64,000 bases of DNA from Jacaranda mimosifolia (GCA_018894105.1 CM032128.1:30527299-30591298); one strand, 5' to 3'; shown: positions 1 to 13,442, counted from the first letter of the stretch. The notes: generated by a model from the letters alone, not told the origin. Numbers and translations are program-made.

Positions 1-2068
1 TATGTTTCAATTAACTCGCCACCATAAGTACCGACTAATTGGTGATTTTCCTTTTTAAATTGTTGTAATCATTATACATTACTTATTATTGTATTTTATA
101 ATAATCAAGACATTTTTTATAGCAAATTTTTCTTTATTTGTTTTGATAAATTATTGGAATCTTATACATTTTTTATAATTGTATTTTATAATACTCAATT
201 AATTTTTGAAAGCGAATTTTTCTTTATTTATTATATTAAGTTATATGTTAGTTGCTACATTAAGCTGCCATTTCTTTGTTTTTTTTCCTTTTTTTGAATT
301 ATTGAAATTGTTATGGACTATTTATTATATCGACTTTTTATTTACTTATTATATTAAATTACATATTAATATGGGGTGGAGAGAAAAAAGTGATGGCATG
401 CATGTCATATTAATATGTTAGTAGATACGTTAAGTGGTGATTACTTGACAACTTTTTTTTATTTATTACATTTTTTTAAATTTTGTTCCCTTATTTTAAA
501 CTCATGATAAGGAAGTTTAATAAGTTGCTCTTTTAAACAACATGCTATTTGTTGCTATTAGCTATTTTTAAATAAGTTGCTATTTATCAGTGGGATTTAC
601 AGGATTCAAAATAGTCGCTTGTTGAACTAACGATTACTTTGTTTGACTTTATTTTCTATTCAAGGATAATTTTGTCCTTTACATTATTTTATAATCATAC
701 CATTCCAACAGCCCATATTGACTGCAAATCATTTGATGATTGGGAGTAGTTAGATAGATTTGATGCTTATCCGACGGTAGAAAGGCCGGTCATTGTACTT
801 GCTTCAAATATGAAAAGAATCGGACAGACAAAAAGAAGTCACGTGGTTTGACTCATTTTTTGTTTTTGAAAACATTTTTTGACCAGCATTTGTTTGGACA
901 GTGAAGGGCAATCTAAGAAACTTCCTCCGGCACTACTATTCAAATATTCTCTCCTTATCCCATTTACTCTTGTAAACAAATTAATTACAAAAAGAATATT
1001 TTACCAAAATAAAATTTTTTATTCATAAATTTTAGTAATTAAATAAAAATAATATTAAATTTATTAATATATTATGGCTCTCCTTTTTAGAGAATTTATT
1101 TATATTACATATAAAATTAATTATCAAAATATTTATTCATAATTATTCGCACTTAAATAGAAAAACATACCAAATTTATTAATTATTTAAATAAGTTTTG
1201 TATTTGAATTTTTTAATTAGTAATTAATAAATTTAATAAATTGACACAAATTTTTTATTTTATAAAGATTGACTATTAAATAATTTGGTAATATGTTAGA
1301 TGGTGAACAACAAAAAAGTTATTATAACAAATTAAAGCCCACATATTTCGTAATTACTCAAGTAAGGTGGAACTATATTTTTGTTAAAATAAAAGTCAAA
1401 AAAAATTTTGAAAAAATTTCATGTCGTCCAAAAAAGAATTTCAGTAAAACATCTTCTTTTTTTTAAAGAGTACTTTATTATTAAAAAAATAAATAAAATT
1501 TTTGAAATTTATTTTGGGCAAAATGATTTTTTTTTTTTTAACTAAAAAGGATAAAATTCGTTGCAAATCATCCGACAGAACATCCAAACTAAAAGCAGGG
1601 ACTATTCTCTTTGGGCAAAATGGTTTATTTTTCTTTAATTACAAATAAAGTCGATGAATTTATAATAAATTTTGTATTTAACTTAATAAATATTAATTTT
1701 GATATTAATAAATTTATAATATATAATTATTAATATTTTTTTAAATATAAATATATCAAACAAACCGATAAACAAAAACTCATAAAACAATCTCATTAAT
1801 TCATACAAATCTCTCAAACGTATTTCAAAAGCAATATCACAACCAATTACAGTCTCACATCACATTAACCCATCACATTACTATAATTATTACGATTTAT
1901 CTCACAACTAATCACAACTTCATCTCTCATTCTCATATCTTTAAAACACCAAAACAACCCCAAAATCTTTAAAATACAAAACATGAGACCAAGTCTCATA
2001 AGCAATCACAACCTCAGCATTTACACCGTGTAAAGATTCAAAATATTATAAAATTAATAAAACTATTG
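1..2068. other. AT-rich intergenic stretch, no gene
   Basis: I see no convincing coding exon here; the one ORF over 60 codons (206-421) is hydrophobic, low-complexity and inside a local duplication. A short piece near 800-845 resembles 33950-33995, just upstream of the NIN-like gene (shared core GACAGACAAAA). It is the leftmost trace of the segmental duplication described below. Confidence 0.7.
60..236. repeat. Imperfect tandem duplication, about 90-bp period
   Basis: Bases 60-145 and 153-236 share the same order of blocks: ATTGT/ATTAT, a TTATACATT block, TTGTATTTTATAAT, then AATTTTTCTTTATTT. Two diverged copies are visible. No function is suggested. Confidence 0.6.
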
Positions 2069-2235
2069 GTAATGTTTGATTATGTTTTATGTTTGATTTT
2101 AATATATGTTTTGGAGGAATGAATGTTGTAAATGAAATTGGAGAATGTGAAAGTTGTGCTGGGGAATATAATTGATTTCTAGTTGCGTTTTGTAAGAATA
2201 GTTAAAGTTTTGTTTGGGAAGCTTTGATATGTTTG

Positions 2236-3026
2236 TGTTGTAACTTGGAACAATCAAATCCTAACTATGAATGTAATAGTAAAGTAATTCAATGAAATTT
2301 GACAATAAGATTTAACGTAATTCAGCGATGTACCTAATCTACTCGACAAATAGAAGAATTTATTGATTTCAAATCAAAGTAACAAGTACAAAATTGAATC
2401 CCACAAATCTCACGAGAACACCTAACACCATCGTTCTAAACTTCATCTCGAGAAAACTACCTCAAAAGCAGTTAGAAACCTTTGTGTTTATATATCTCTA
2501 TTCATCCCGGAAGAAACTGATTAAATACGTGCAAAAATTGAAGTTCTAGTCCAAGTAAGATAGTGCTGCGCGCTGAGGTGAGCATGAGTTGCACCCCGAC
2601 GTGCACAAAGCTACCTTGTGTAGAGAAATGCCTAGAAATTTTCCGCGTCGGGCGCCCTAGTGCGGACAACTTGCGTCAGGGCGTAGTGTTCCAATAGTGC
2701 CATGCTTGGGTGCACCATCCTCGCAACGGGGCACACATTACATCCAGCAAATTGCCTAATTTTGGTGTGCCGCTCGCTTCGGCATAGCAACCTCAGGACA
2801 GGGTGCGCGATTCTAGTGATGTCTTTACATGGGCACCGTAATCCTCGTGCCAATTGTTGCTTGTTGCCCTATTTTTGTGCATGTTGTGTGCTTTGGTGCG
2901 CCCATCCTGCGCCCCGGCGCATGCCAAGACGTTATTCTCATGCCTATTTCAATTGCTTAGCTCCATTTCGCTCCGTTCCTTTCATTCCATGTTAATTTTA
3001 CCCCAAATTTCAAGGCAAAATCAATA
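2236..3026 (-). repeat. copia-1 3' LTR
   Basis: Aligns with 7057-7809 from the block CAATCAAATCCTAACTATG to the inner end GGCAAAATCAATA. The middle is unusually GC-rich for this window (2560-2990), and this gives rise to spurious overlapping ORFs on both strands. Confidence 0.9.
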
Positions 3027-3039
3027 ATTCTCCACCTTG
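3027..3039 (-). other. copia-1 polypurine tract
   Basis: On the minus strand the sequence is AAGGTGGAGAATT, directly against the 3' LTR. This is the usual GGTGGAGA-type plus-strand priming tract of plant copia elements. Confidence 0.75.
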
Positions 3040-3346
3040 ACTTGAAATTTACCATCCTTCTTTTTTGTTCCTGCCCCTAAAAAGGGCCAATCATTTGAGT
3101 TTACAAATGTTAATCAAATCCAAACAATACTCGAATTTGATTCATAGAGTAGCTTTAGTCAATACGTTTGCAGGATTATCCTTAGTCCCAATCTTGTCTA
3201 TCAAAATGATACCTTGAGACATCATATTCCAAACAAAGTGATATCTCATATCAATATGCTTTATTCTCTTATGAAAAGCTTGATTATTTGACAAGTGTAT
3301 GGCACTATGACTATCACAAATATTAAAGTAACCTCAGAATCCATAA

Positions 3347-6300
3347 TCATATCTCAATAAACCCTTTTAGCCAAATGTCTTCCTTTATGCCTTTAGCTAA
3401 AGCCATGTACTTAATTTCTGTTGTGGACAATGCAACTGATGACTGCAAAGTCGCCTTCAAGTTGACCGTATAACTCGAAACATAAAACACATACCTAGTC
3501 ATGGACCTTCTGTTGTCCAAATCTCCAGTATAACCCGCATCCACATAGCCAATAATTCTAGCAGTAGAATTTAATTAACTATACCTTAAATATCTGTCTG
3601 CAGAGCCTCTCAGATGCCTCATGATTCATTTCACAGCCTGTTAATGCGTCTTTCCTAGCTTGTGCATGTATCTGCTCACAACAATTACTGCATGTGAAAT
3701 GTTTGACCTAGTGCACACAATGGCGTACACCAAGCTACCCACTGCACTAGCGTGAGACACATTAGACATATGCTCCACCTTATTCTTAGTACTCAGTGAT
3801 AGATCTGATCAGAGCTTGAAATGAGTTTCAAGTGACATATTAACTGCCTTGGACTTATCCATCCCAAAACGCTCCACTACTTTCTCAATTTAATGCTGTT
3901 GAGACAAGTACAACAACCTTACGTGTCTGTCTCGAATGATCTTCATGCCCAATATCTTCTTTGCACTAGCTAAATCCTTTATCTCAATTTCTTTACTTAA
4001 CTGAGCTTTTAACACATTGATTTCAGATATGTTTCTAGAGGCAATCAATATATCATCAACGTACAACAACAAATATATAAGAAGGCTATCACAATATTTT
4101 TTATGATATACACAACAATCAAAATTGCTTCTAGTGTATCATATCTTGGTAATAAAAACATCAAACCTTTTATACCACTGTTTGGGAGACTGTTTCAAGC
4201 CATATAAAGACTTCTTCAAGAGATATGCTTGATTTTGTTTTCCAAAAACAATGTCTGGTTGGCTCATGTAGATTTGTTCCTCCAACTCATCATGCAGAAA
4301 TACTATTTTCACATCAATCTGCTCAAGCTCTATATCAAATAGAGCAACCATGGCAAGTAAAACATGAATAGAAGTATGTTTTACAACTGGGAAGAATACT
4401 TCATAAAAGTTAATTCTCTATCTCTAAATAAAGCCCTTAGCAACTAATCGTGCCTTGTATCTAGCATCCTCAACCCCCGGAATCCTTTCCTTCTTCTTGT
4501 AGATCCATTTGTAGCCTACAATCATCTGCCCTTTGGGTATATCAACCAACTCCCATGTGTTATTCTTGTTTAGAGACTCCATTTCTTCACTCATAGCTGC
4601 AATCTATTTATCAGAATCTAGCCGAAAAATTACCTCTTTGTATGAGACTAGATTATCTCCTACGAAATCCTCAGCTGAACTTAATGCATAAGCTACTAGA
4701 TTTGAAAATGCAAACCGTTGTAGTGGTTTGATCTGCCTCTCTCTTTCTCTATTGCGAGACAAATGATAGTTTTGTAGTGAATTATTTTTCTGCTGTTGAT
4801 TAGGTGATGATGCGCTCTCACCAGCTTCATCTACTACCTTCTGTTTCTCCTTTGAAACTTGTGGAGTATCAATTTCAATCTCCACCTTCTTCTTAACGCC
4901 ATGTTGACTACTTTTGAGCTGCTTCACCTTCTTCATCATTGCAAACTCATCAAATGTCACGTCTCTATTGATAATCATACTGGATCCCTTGTTATCATTG
5001 CACCATGAATAATAACCATTGACTCCATTTGCATAGCCTAGGAATATGCACTTACTAACCCTTAGCTCAAGATTCCCATCACAAACATGAGCATAGCTAG
5101 GCACCCAAATATTCTTAGATTTAAGTAATCATAAGGAGACCCGGACCAAACTTCCATTGGTGTCTTGCAGTCCAAAGCAGTCGATGGTGACCTATTCACC
5201 AAATAACAAACAGTGTTGATCACTTCTGCCCAAAAATCCTTAGATAATTCGACATTAATAAGTATGCATCTATCTCTTTCCAAGATAGTCTTGTTTATCT
5301 GTTCTACAACTCTATTCTACTGCGGTGTATGTACAACTGTGCAATACCTCACAATTCCTTCTTTATCGCAGAATTCCTAAAATATCTTATTGTAGAACTC
5401 CAATATGTTGTTAGTCCTCAAGCACTTGATTTACTTTCTTATCTGCTTTTTGATCAAAGCTTTCTATTGCTTGAAGTTGATAAACACTTCATCCTTATAC
5501 TTAGCATGTACATTCATACTCTTCGTGAGAAGTCATCAATGAATGTCAGCATGCACCTAGCACCTCCCTTCAAAGGAACCTGAGAAGGCCCCGAAGGATC
5601 CGAGTGAATGTAATCTAAGGTGCCCTTGGTCCTATGAACCGCAATGCCAAATTTCACCCTGTGTTGTTTGCCAAGCACACACTGCTCGCAGAAATTCAGT
5701 TCTCCAGTCTTTTCTCTACAAAGTAAACCCCGTTTGCTCAGTTCTAACATCCCCTTTTCACTTATATGCACAAGTTGCACATACCATAATCTTGTAGTAT
5801 CATTTACTGACAAAGAAACTATTGTGGTACCTGAAACTGTGTTGCCCTGCAATATGTACAGGCCATTCATTTTGTCTCCTTTCATGATAAGTAGTGCACC
5901 TTTGGAAACTCGCAAAACCCCATCTCAAACTCTATACTCACAACCGTTCTTCTCCAGAGTACCCAGCGAAATCATATTTTTCTTAAGATCTGGAATATGA
6001 TGCACATCTATTAGGGTCCTTACTATGCCATCGTACATTCTAAAGCTAACTGAGTTGACTCCTACAACCCTGCATGAAGCATCATTTTTCATAAGTACTT
6101 TACCCCCATTGTATTTCTAATAAGTGGTAAACCAATCTTCACATGTGGTAGGAGCAGCTACTATCCAAAATCCACCCAGAGCTTAGTAAACTCTCAGTAA
6201 CATTGAGAACAAGCCCACCATCAAACTCATCCTTAACAATTTATGCGACATCATTCTATTTCTGATCAAAAGTTTCACCGGCATCCTTCACCTTTCCTTG

Positions 6301-7019
6301 TTCCGAACAATTCTGTTTCCAGTACCCCTTTCCACCGCACTAAAACACTTGTCACTATTTTTAAGCTTGGTTTGGGACTTTGATTGGCCTATACTTTTTC
6401 CTTTTTCTCTTGATCTCCCATTCACCACCAATTCTTCCCCACTTTCCCCATCATTACTGCCCATGATATATTTTTTCAATTCATTGGAATTCAATGAGGC
6501 CTTCACATCATCCATTTAAATTGTATCTCTCCCGCACAGTAAAGTAGTTACTAAGTGCTCAAAGGATTTGGGCAGAGAACACAAGAGAATTAACACTTGA
6601 TCTTCATCATCAATTTTAACATCTATACTAGCAAGATCTAGAATCACCTTATTGAAAAAATCAATATGCTGAGTAATAAATGTACCTTCTTTCATCCTCG
6701 AAGTGTATAACCGTTGTTTCAGATATAGTCGATTTGTTAGGGACTTCGTCATATAGAGTCTCTCCAGCTTTGACCATCATCTTGCTAGCATACTTTCCAT
6801 GGCGACCTTTCTTAGTACGTTATCTGCCAAAGATAAAACTAGAGTACCATAAGCTTTTGCCATAAATTCGTCATTCTCTTCGTATGTCGACATCTCTGGC
6901 AAGAAATCTCTATCTTTTAATGCTCTCTGCAAACCTTATTGACATAGGAGGGTGTGGACCTTCATCTTCCACAACCCAAAATCATTCTTCCCATCGAACT
7001 TCTCTACCTTGTACTTCAT
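3347..7019 (-). pseudogene. copia-1 gag-pol, broken
   Basis: This is the retroelement polyprotein relic, read right to left on the minus strand. Gag begins near 7019-7027, just inside the primer site, with the YKVEKFDG-type opening typical of copia Gag, and continues through 6516-6752. A degraded zinc-knuckle region is at 6288-6515. The GAG-pre-integrase and integrase core lie at about 5062-5915 (CEQCVLGKQHRVKF, DFSRRV, KDFWAEVINTVCYLVNRSP). A reverse transcriptase opening (PKGQMIVGYKWIYKK) is near 4480-4580, RT continues through 4139-4351 and 3890-4072 with an intact YVDD box (LLYVDDILIASRN), and RNase H is at 3347-3544 (VALSTTEIKYMALAKG). Frames shift repeatedly and stops occur between the blocks, so no functional polyprotein is possible. 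Domain order INT-RT-RH marks it as copia, not gypsy. Confidence 0.9.
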
Positions 7020-7041
7020 GGCTAACATCTGATCAATCCCA

Positions 7042-7053
7042 GCTTTGATACCA
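7042..7053 (-). other. copia-1 primer binding site
   Basis: Minus-strand TGGTATCAAAGC differs at one base from the complement of the initiator tRNA-Met 3' end (TGGTATCAGAGC). It lies 3 bases inside the 5' LTR, which fixes that LTR's inner border. Confidence 0.85.
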
Positions 7054-7056
7054 ATT

Positions 7057-7809
7057 TTTTGTAACTTCAAACAATCAAATCCTAACTATGAATGTAATAG
7101 TAAAGTAATTCAATGAAATTTGACAATAAGATTTAACATGGTTAGATGATGCGCCTAATCCACCTGACAAAGAAAAGAATTTTTGATTTCAAATCAAAGT
7201 AACAAGTATAAACTTGAATCCCATAAATCTCATGAGAATACCTAAAACCCTCGTTCTAAACTCCGTATCAAGAAAACTATCTCAAAAGTAGTTAGAAACC
7301 CTTGTGTTTGGTCTATCTCTATTTATCTCAAAAGAAACTGATTAAATACCTACAAAAATCGAAGTCCTAGTCCTAGTAGGATAGTGTCTGTGCTGAGGCG
7401 TGTATGATTTGTGCCTCGGTGGGCACCAAGCTGCCTTGTGCCAAGAAATGCTCAGAAATTTTCTATGTCCCATGTCCTGGTGTGGATAACTTGCACCAGG
7501 GCGCTGCGTTCCAATAGTGCCTGTGCTCGAGCGCACGTTGCATCCAGCAAATGCCTTACTCCAATGTGTTGTGCGTCCTGACGCGGCAACCTCGGGCAGG
7601 GCGCGTGGTTCCAGTGCTGTCTACGCTCGAGCGCGGCACTCCTCGAGCCTGGGCGCGTTGCTTCTTCCTGCTCTGTTTTCGTGCATGCTGTGTGCCTTGG
7701 TGCGCTCGGGCGCATGCTGGGGCATTCTTCTCGTGCCCATTTCGACTGCTTAGCACCATTCATTCCATTTCTTGTCAATTTTACCCCAAATTTCAAGGCA
7801 AAATAAATA
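7057..7809 (-). repeat. copia-1 5' LTR
   Basis: Partner of 2236-3026. The outer end reads GGCAAAATAAATA and is followed by the target duplication GTTTG. A GC-rich middle (7380-7740) corresponds to that of the other LTR but is clearly diverged. Confidence 0.9.
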
Positions 7810-7840
7810 GTTTGTTTATGTTTTAAGAGCAGATATTTTT

Positions 7841-8357
7841 GGATATGGCAACGGGCTGTGTCTGGGGCGGGTTTGGTAAGACCCGGGACCCGTCCCACCT
7901 GACAATTGAGAGAACCAAAATTCGCCTCACCCCGCCTTTCCTTTGGCCCCGAACCCGACGGGTTGGACCCACCTAACCCAATTTTTATTTTTATTTTTGT
8001 ATTTTTTACCCTCTCTTCTTCATCATCACTTGAATGTATAGATTTTGCTTTGCTGGATAACGGGTTTGAGAGAATAAAATTAAAATAAGTAAAAAGAAAG
8101 AGAAGTCCTAATTTTTTAATATAGTATTATAGCTTACTGGATACTTATACCTATATATATATATATAATATATATGTTATCTGTAATGTATATATATATA
8201 ATATAATTACTATACGGGGTGGGTCCACTTAAACCCATAACCCGCCCTGGACCCGGGTAGGTCTTGCGAATCAAGACTCGCTACCTACCCAAACCCCGTT
8301 TGTTTCACCCCGAATGGGGCGGGTCCCCAATTTATCCAAACCCATCGCCATCCCTAT
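7841..8357. mobile_element. Non-autonomous hAT-like element
   Basis: Ends GGATATGGCAACGGGC and, inverted, ATAGGGATGGCGATGGG resemble each other. The flanks are ATATTTTT (7833-7840) and ATATTTTA (8358-8365), a 7-of-8 match, the size expected for hAT. The interior has two GC-rich palindromic blocks (around 7855-7975 and 8215-8320) around an AT-rich centre. No transposase is present. It inserted into the MITE piece to the right of copia-1. The 7906-8088 ORF inside it is not a gene. Confidence 0.7.
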
Positions 8358-9436
8358 ATATTTTATACTGTAGCAGTCAAATTATTGTTTTCTTGTTGGT
8401 TCTTTAGGGTGAAAATGAAATTGAGTAATTTTTTATTGTAAAGATAATAATAAAAAATATATAATAATATATATGTATATATTAAAAAATGAAGAAGTTT
8501 TGAGAATAATTGAGAATAGAAGAAGGTATTTTGGGAAAACTTATTTTAGTATTTTGGAGGAAAAATGAGTGTATGTTTAGTTAAATTAACAAAATTATTT
8601 TAGAAAAATATAACCAAACACTCTCATAAAATCTAAAAATACTGAAGTATAAGATTTGTTTTCACATTGTCCCTTTCAATTAAGGAAAGTTTAATTTATT
8701 TTTAGATGAATTATACCTATACTCCTAGAGTTTTCTATAATTACAAGAAATTCTTCGTTGATTTTAAGTCTAAATAGGAAAATATAAGAATTTTTTTTTT
8801 GAAATAAAATAAAAAGTGAAATATAAAATAAAATAAATGATTCAAATCATTCTTTTTCTGCTCTTGACTTCATCCTTTAATAATAAGTATCGCATTCGAT
8901 TGATAGTGAGCGATGCCTTATCACTTAAGCGAAGGGACTATAAAATAAGCAAGGGTTTGTCATGGTGTCTATGCTTCTCTCCCATAAATATCCTTTGGCG
9001 GATCACATCAAGTCCTCTAATATGGGCATGCTTCCATTGTTTTAATTTGGGACTTATATATATATATTGGGATGATGGGATCTTAATAGTTTATACTTAT
9101 ATAAAAGGATTTTTAAATTTATTATTAAATACGGTAAGGTTATTTTTTTTATAAAAAAGAAAATCATTTTGTTGGTATATGTGGTAGGAGATTTTTATCT
9201 AAAAAAAATATTTCAATGGGTAAAAGAAATATAATTTATAAATTGTTCTAAATTTTCAACATTTTTCATACAACTTTACCTAAAGAAAACATTTAAGATA
9301 AAATTTAGTATTCATTGATGTATATATATAATAAAAAGAAAAGGAAGAAAATTCATGTAGACTTGTGATCGGACCAACTTAATATTTTTAGAAGTTGATT
9401 TTTGGAATAAATTGGTGTATATTGAGTAGTGAATTA

Positions 9437-9756
9437 AGAGGATGTTTGTTTATATTTTCAAATTTATTTTCATCAATTTTCACTATTTGAAAATGAATTA
9501 TTAACAAGTTATCACTATTTTCATTAAAATTTTAACTCACTTTCATCACCAAACGCATTGCCCCATAATCTATATATTTTCTCCATCTTCTTCATTATTA
9601 TTATCTCTTTTCACATACAAGTTACTAAATCCTATATAATCATTACTTTTTCAACAAACTATCCAAATACAAACTTATTTTCTCTAACTAACTTCTTAAA
9701 TTTTAAAAATATTGAAAATAAAAAATAAAAATGAAAACACAACCAACCAAGCTGAG
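9437..9756. mobile_element. MITE shared by both duplication units
   Basis: A TGTTTGTTTATATTTTCA end and an inverted ATGAAAACACAACCAACCA end bracket an AT-rich core. The equivalent in unit 2 is about 35420-35732, so this element predates the duplication. It belongs to the same terminal-repeat group (TTTGGTTTTATTTTCATTTTC type) as 9935-10420 and 27176-27511. Confidence 0.55.
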
Positions 9757-9934
9757 TGAATTTGGGGATATTATTGCAATTTAAAAAGGGATCATCCAAC
9801 CTAGCATGGTGTATGAAGTCTAGATAAAATGTGAACAGAATTCCACTGGTCAAAGGGTTGAGCACTGTGTAACAAGACGACAGGAAGCAAGTGGCAGAAA
9901 AGCAGTAGTGGCCATCACCTGGCATTCTCACTGA

Positions 9935-10420
9935 GGCCAGCTTGTTTTCATTTTCAAACCCCATTTTTATTTTCTATTGAAATAAAAATAGAAAACTATC
10001 AACTTTTACATATTTTTTTCATGCTTTTTCATTCTCAAAACATTTATTTTTACATTCTCTTTCCATTTTCATACATATTTCCCCTTATTATTACCTATAT
10101 CTACTCAGTTTTCTTTCAAATACTTCTCAAACAATATCTACCATAAAAATATTATAAATTCAAATTCAAATTATAATATTATTATTTCAAATAATTACAC
10201 ATCACATCATCAATTCAAATTCAAAAACTACACAATTTTTAATACAAAAACACCCAACATCCAAATACATCTTATTTTCATATCTATATAAACCTATAAT
10301 TTTAAATAATACAGCCAAACACAACTCCATTTTCAACACCACCTTTTCTAATTAATTTTTTACTATTCATTTTCACTAAAAAATAAAAATGGTTCCAAAA
10401 AATGAAATCAAACTAGCCCT
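9935..10420. mobile_element. MITE present only in unit 1
   Basis: Left end GGCCAGCTTGTTTTCATTTT and inverted right end AGGGCTAGTTTGATTTCATT form terminal inverted repeats that continue inward. Unit 2 runs straight from GGCATTCTTTGAC to AAGGTTTCGACC (35872-35896) with no such insert. No coding capacity is seen. Confidence 0.75.
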
Positions 10421-11089
10421 AGGTTTCGACCTTTGCCCCTTTGACCTTCTTGCCCTCTAGCATCTTCCCACTTCTTTCATCATAAATTAAAAGAAAACAA
10501 AAACACTTGAGCTATATTTGGATCACAAATAGGGATGTTCATCAGATCGAATTTATTCAATGAACAAGACAATTCAAACCAAATCAATCTAATTGATTCA
10601 AAGTGGATCAAGTATTCGGGTTTAAGTAGGTAAAATTCAATCCAAACCAATTATAATTGGATTGGCCTCGGGTTTCATTTTTGTATACCCGACCCGACCC
10701 AACTAACCCAATTAAAATTAAAGAATAATTTATTTATTTATTTACTTTTTTTAAATTTTCCGTCACTTTCTCATCTCTAGTCCGCAGTCTCTTTGATATG
10801 TATTGAAATTTGATAATTTTGCTTTTGCCTTCTTTATATGTGTTTAGATTTTTATCATTTGGTTGAAGAAATTGAAATTTTACAATTTAATTAGGATATA
10901 GTTTTCATATACAAAAAATAAGGAGGGGAAAAAAGAAGAAAAAAAATAAACAAATAGACATGATTACCCTGTCCGAACCAACCCGATATGAACTAGATTG
11001 GTTCGATTCGGGTTTGAAGATCCAATTTCATGAAATCCGACCAATCCAACCCAATCAAATTTAATTGATTTGGATTGTTTTTTCTTGCT

Positions 11090-12041
11090 AACCCAGCTCA
11101 ATCTGACCCATCCTAATCATAAATCACGTAAAGCCCGATTGGTTGTGTCCTAGACCAACATTTCTTTGTGTTATATTATTTTAAAATAAGAAATATGATT
11201 GTTTATAGTAAATAAAAAAATCATCAATTTTCATTTTCATACCTATGTCTATCTTTCAAATTTATAATATCTATTAATTTAAAAATAATGAAAATTCACT
11301 AAGCTATTAAATATTAATTTCTTTTTATATCATCATGAGATAGTGAAGCCATATTTAATTTAATAACTAGCGGTCATTGCACACTCAATGTGTGTGCACG
11401 TAATAGTAAATAAAAATAATAATATAATTTAAATGAAAGAGAGCATACATGCCAAAAAATTTATAAGATGAAAAATATGCATTGAAATGAAATATGTATA
11501 ACATCCATCAATTATTTTGGAACTATTAAGTGGCGGCAGCGGTGGTGGTAGTAGTAGGATAGAAATTTGATGGCAGTTATTCTCTATAATAATAATAATA
11601 ATAATAATAGATAAAGTATTTGAAAACACATCAAAAAGAGTTAAACACTTTCTTAATAGTATAGGTAATTTTCTATCACATTATTATTTACTAACTTATT
11701 AAATATTATTTCTTGTTCTATCTTCTCAAGATAATGGACTCCACAATCAATTTAATGTCAAATACTAATAAATAATACTATAACATTAAATACTTAACAC
11801 TATTACATTAAATTATTACTTTCAATCAACTTTTTAAAATTTTTTTTGACAATACTAATCCAATCACATTTTCATTTTCACATGCTAAACAATGATAAAA
11901 TGAAAACACATTTAAAAATGGAGAAAGTAGAGAATGAAAATAAAAGTACAACTAATCGCGCTCGTAGTCTTTTTCGTAGACATGATGCTCTGATACTCCG
12001 ATTTGGCTCTAACATTTCAAGATCTTATTGTATCCTAATAC
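11090..12041. other. Segment of unit 1 absent from unit 2, no gene
   Basis: Unit 2 joins the blocks equivalent to about 11090 and 12042 directly near 36505-36520. The segment is AT-rich, with an (ATA)n microsatellite at 11587-11610 and no recognisable protein. I cannot tell whether it is an insertion here or a deletion in unit 2. Confidence 0.6.
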
Positions 12042-13057
12042 GTCTTAAAAATTGTTAAATCACTTTTATTTATAAATTAATAAATTGCAAAAGAAACATG
12101 ATAATTAAAGACGAAGTCATATTTATTAAAATATCATTTTTGTTAATGGGCGAGCTAGGCTTTACACACAAAGTCCTCAAAACTTGGATTAGATTCTCAG
12201 CCTTTAGGACAAGACTGGTTCACGGAAGAGGAATCCAATGCCTAAAAGTGAAGTAAAATAAAACATAATAAAGGAATATGAGAAAATTTTATAGTTTTGC
12301 AGGAATGAAGAACAAGAAAATAATTACTTTTATCTCGAGCTTGTCAGATTAAATAATACTAAAATATAATTTTGGCACGTCACAATTCCTTATTAAGAAT
12401 ATATTATGTAAAAATATTTTAATTTCTTGGCAATTTGTATAAAGGGACATAAAAGTTGTTACTTAGAGATAAGCTTCCAAAGTTTGCATTTTATTAAAAT
12501 AAAAGTTTGGTTAAAAATAAGAATAAAGTGGGCCCACCATAATATATATAAACTTGCTTAAATTATGAATACACCTAGAATCGAATTTACATAAAATTTC
12601 ATTTTTAGAAAATATTATTTATACATTAGAGAATAAATAAATTTAACATATATTTTTTCAAAATAAAACGCCAAAATTTGCAACTCCAATAATACAAACA
12701 CATTCGACTTTAGCGACTTTACACATCTCCAAAAATATTTTTTTCTAAAATATTTTCAAAAAATAAAAGAACGAACATGGAAAAAGTCTTCCAATTAATC
12801 CAAAGAATAGCAACCTTTGTCTTATCTTCTAAAAAAATATACTCATAATATTATTTTTGAGATGACAAAGGTTTTGAAAACCACTAGTTTGACTTTTATT
12901 AGAATTTCAAATTAATAGGCGAGTAATGTCGCCTCTGACTAATATCCCAATTCCTCGACCAAGAAGGAATTAGTATATATGTATACCAATTTATCTTTAA
13001 TATTGTACTTATTATGCTTGTTGTTATTATTATTATTCTAATTATTTTATACATTAA

Positions 13058-13442
13058 GGACTAGTTTGGTTGGATTTTATGTTAATTCAATGATTATTTT
13101 CCAAATGATAGTTATATTGAATTTTTTATTACAATATAATTTACAAATTGTTTGGTTTACTATATAAATTATTTTAATCCTATTGACATAAAGAAATTTG
13201 GTATTTGATTTGGCAAAAAGGATATTTTGTAATGTAAGACACATAGCTTATTGTGTGGGATAATTTATCCGGAGGTGTGTGGAGGTCGAAGGGTTTAATA
13301 ATCATACAAAATAAATTTATATATATATATAGGTTGGTGGATTATTAACAGGCTTGTGGATATCTAAACACACAATCTAACTATATGATTGACCTTAATA
13401 AAATCAATTTATCATGAATTATTCCATGAAGCAAACTAGCCC
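13058..13442. mobile_element. PIF/Harbinger-type MITE, old copy in unit 1
   Basis: Terminal inverted repeats GGACTAGTTTGGTT and (inverted right end) GGGCTAGTTTGCTT are flanked by the 3-bp target duplication TAA at 13055-13057 and 13443-13445. Its orthologue in unit 2 is 37613-37993, so it inserted before the duplication. Confidence 0.8.

Larger units (their letters stand above)
2236..7809 (-). mobile_element. Ty1/copia LTR retrotransposon, degenerate (copia-1)
   Basis: Two long direct repeats flank a minus-strand gag-pol relic. The LTRs are 2236-3026 (3' LTR) and 7057-7809 (5' LTR), flanked by the 5-bp target duplication GTTTG at 2231-2235 and 7810-7814. On the minus strand the LTR starts TATTGATTTTGCC and ends GTTACAACA in the left copy. 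A primer binding site complementary to initiator tRNA-Met and a purine-rich tract sit at the expected inner edges. The LTRs differ by many substitutions and small indels, so the insertion is not recent. It lies inside an older MITE. Confidence 0.92.
2069..8632 (+). mobile_element. MITE split into three pieces by two later insertions
   Basis: Pieces at 2069-2235, about 7810-7840 and about 8366-8632 read in order as one MITE of the family seen intact at 32514-32950 and 25013-25335. The left piece starts GGTAATGTTTGATTATG. The middle piece is GTTTGTTTATGTTTT, and the right piece starts near CTGTAGCAGTCAAATT and ends AATATAACCAAACACTCTC. The same order runs unbroken at 28482-28938. The gaps are filled by the copia element 2236-7809 and the hAT-like element 7841-8357. 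Exact MITE ends are approximate. Confidence 0.75.

Noticed and set aside
2632..2995. Overlapping ORFs on both strands (also 7452-7898)
   Set aside because: They lie in the GC-rich middle of the copia-1 LTRs and have no conserved domain.
11984..11996. Possible second-family primer binding site (GCTCTGATACTCC)
   Set aside because: It matches the tRNA-Met complement only in part, and I found no LTR pair around it.
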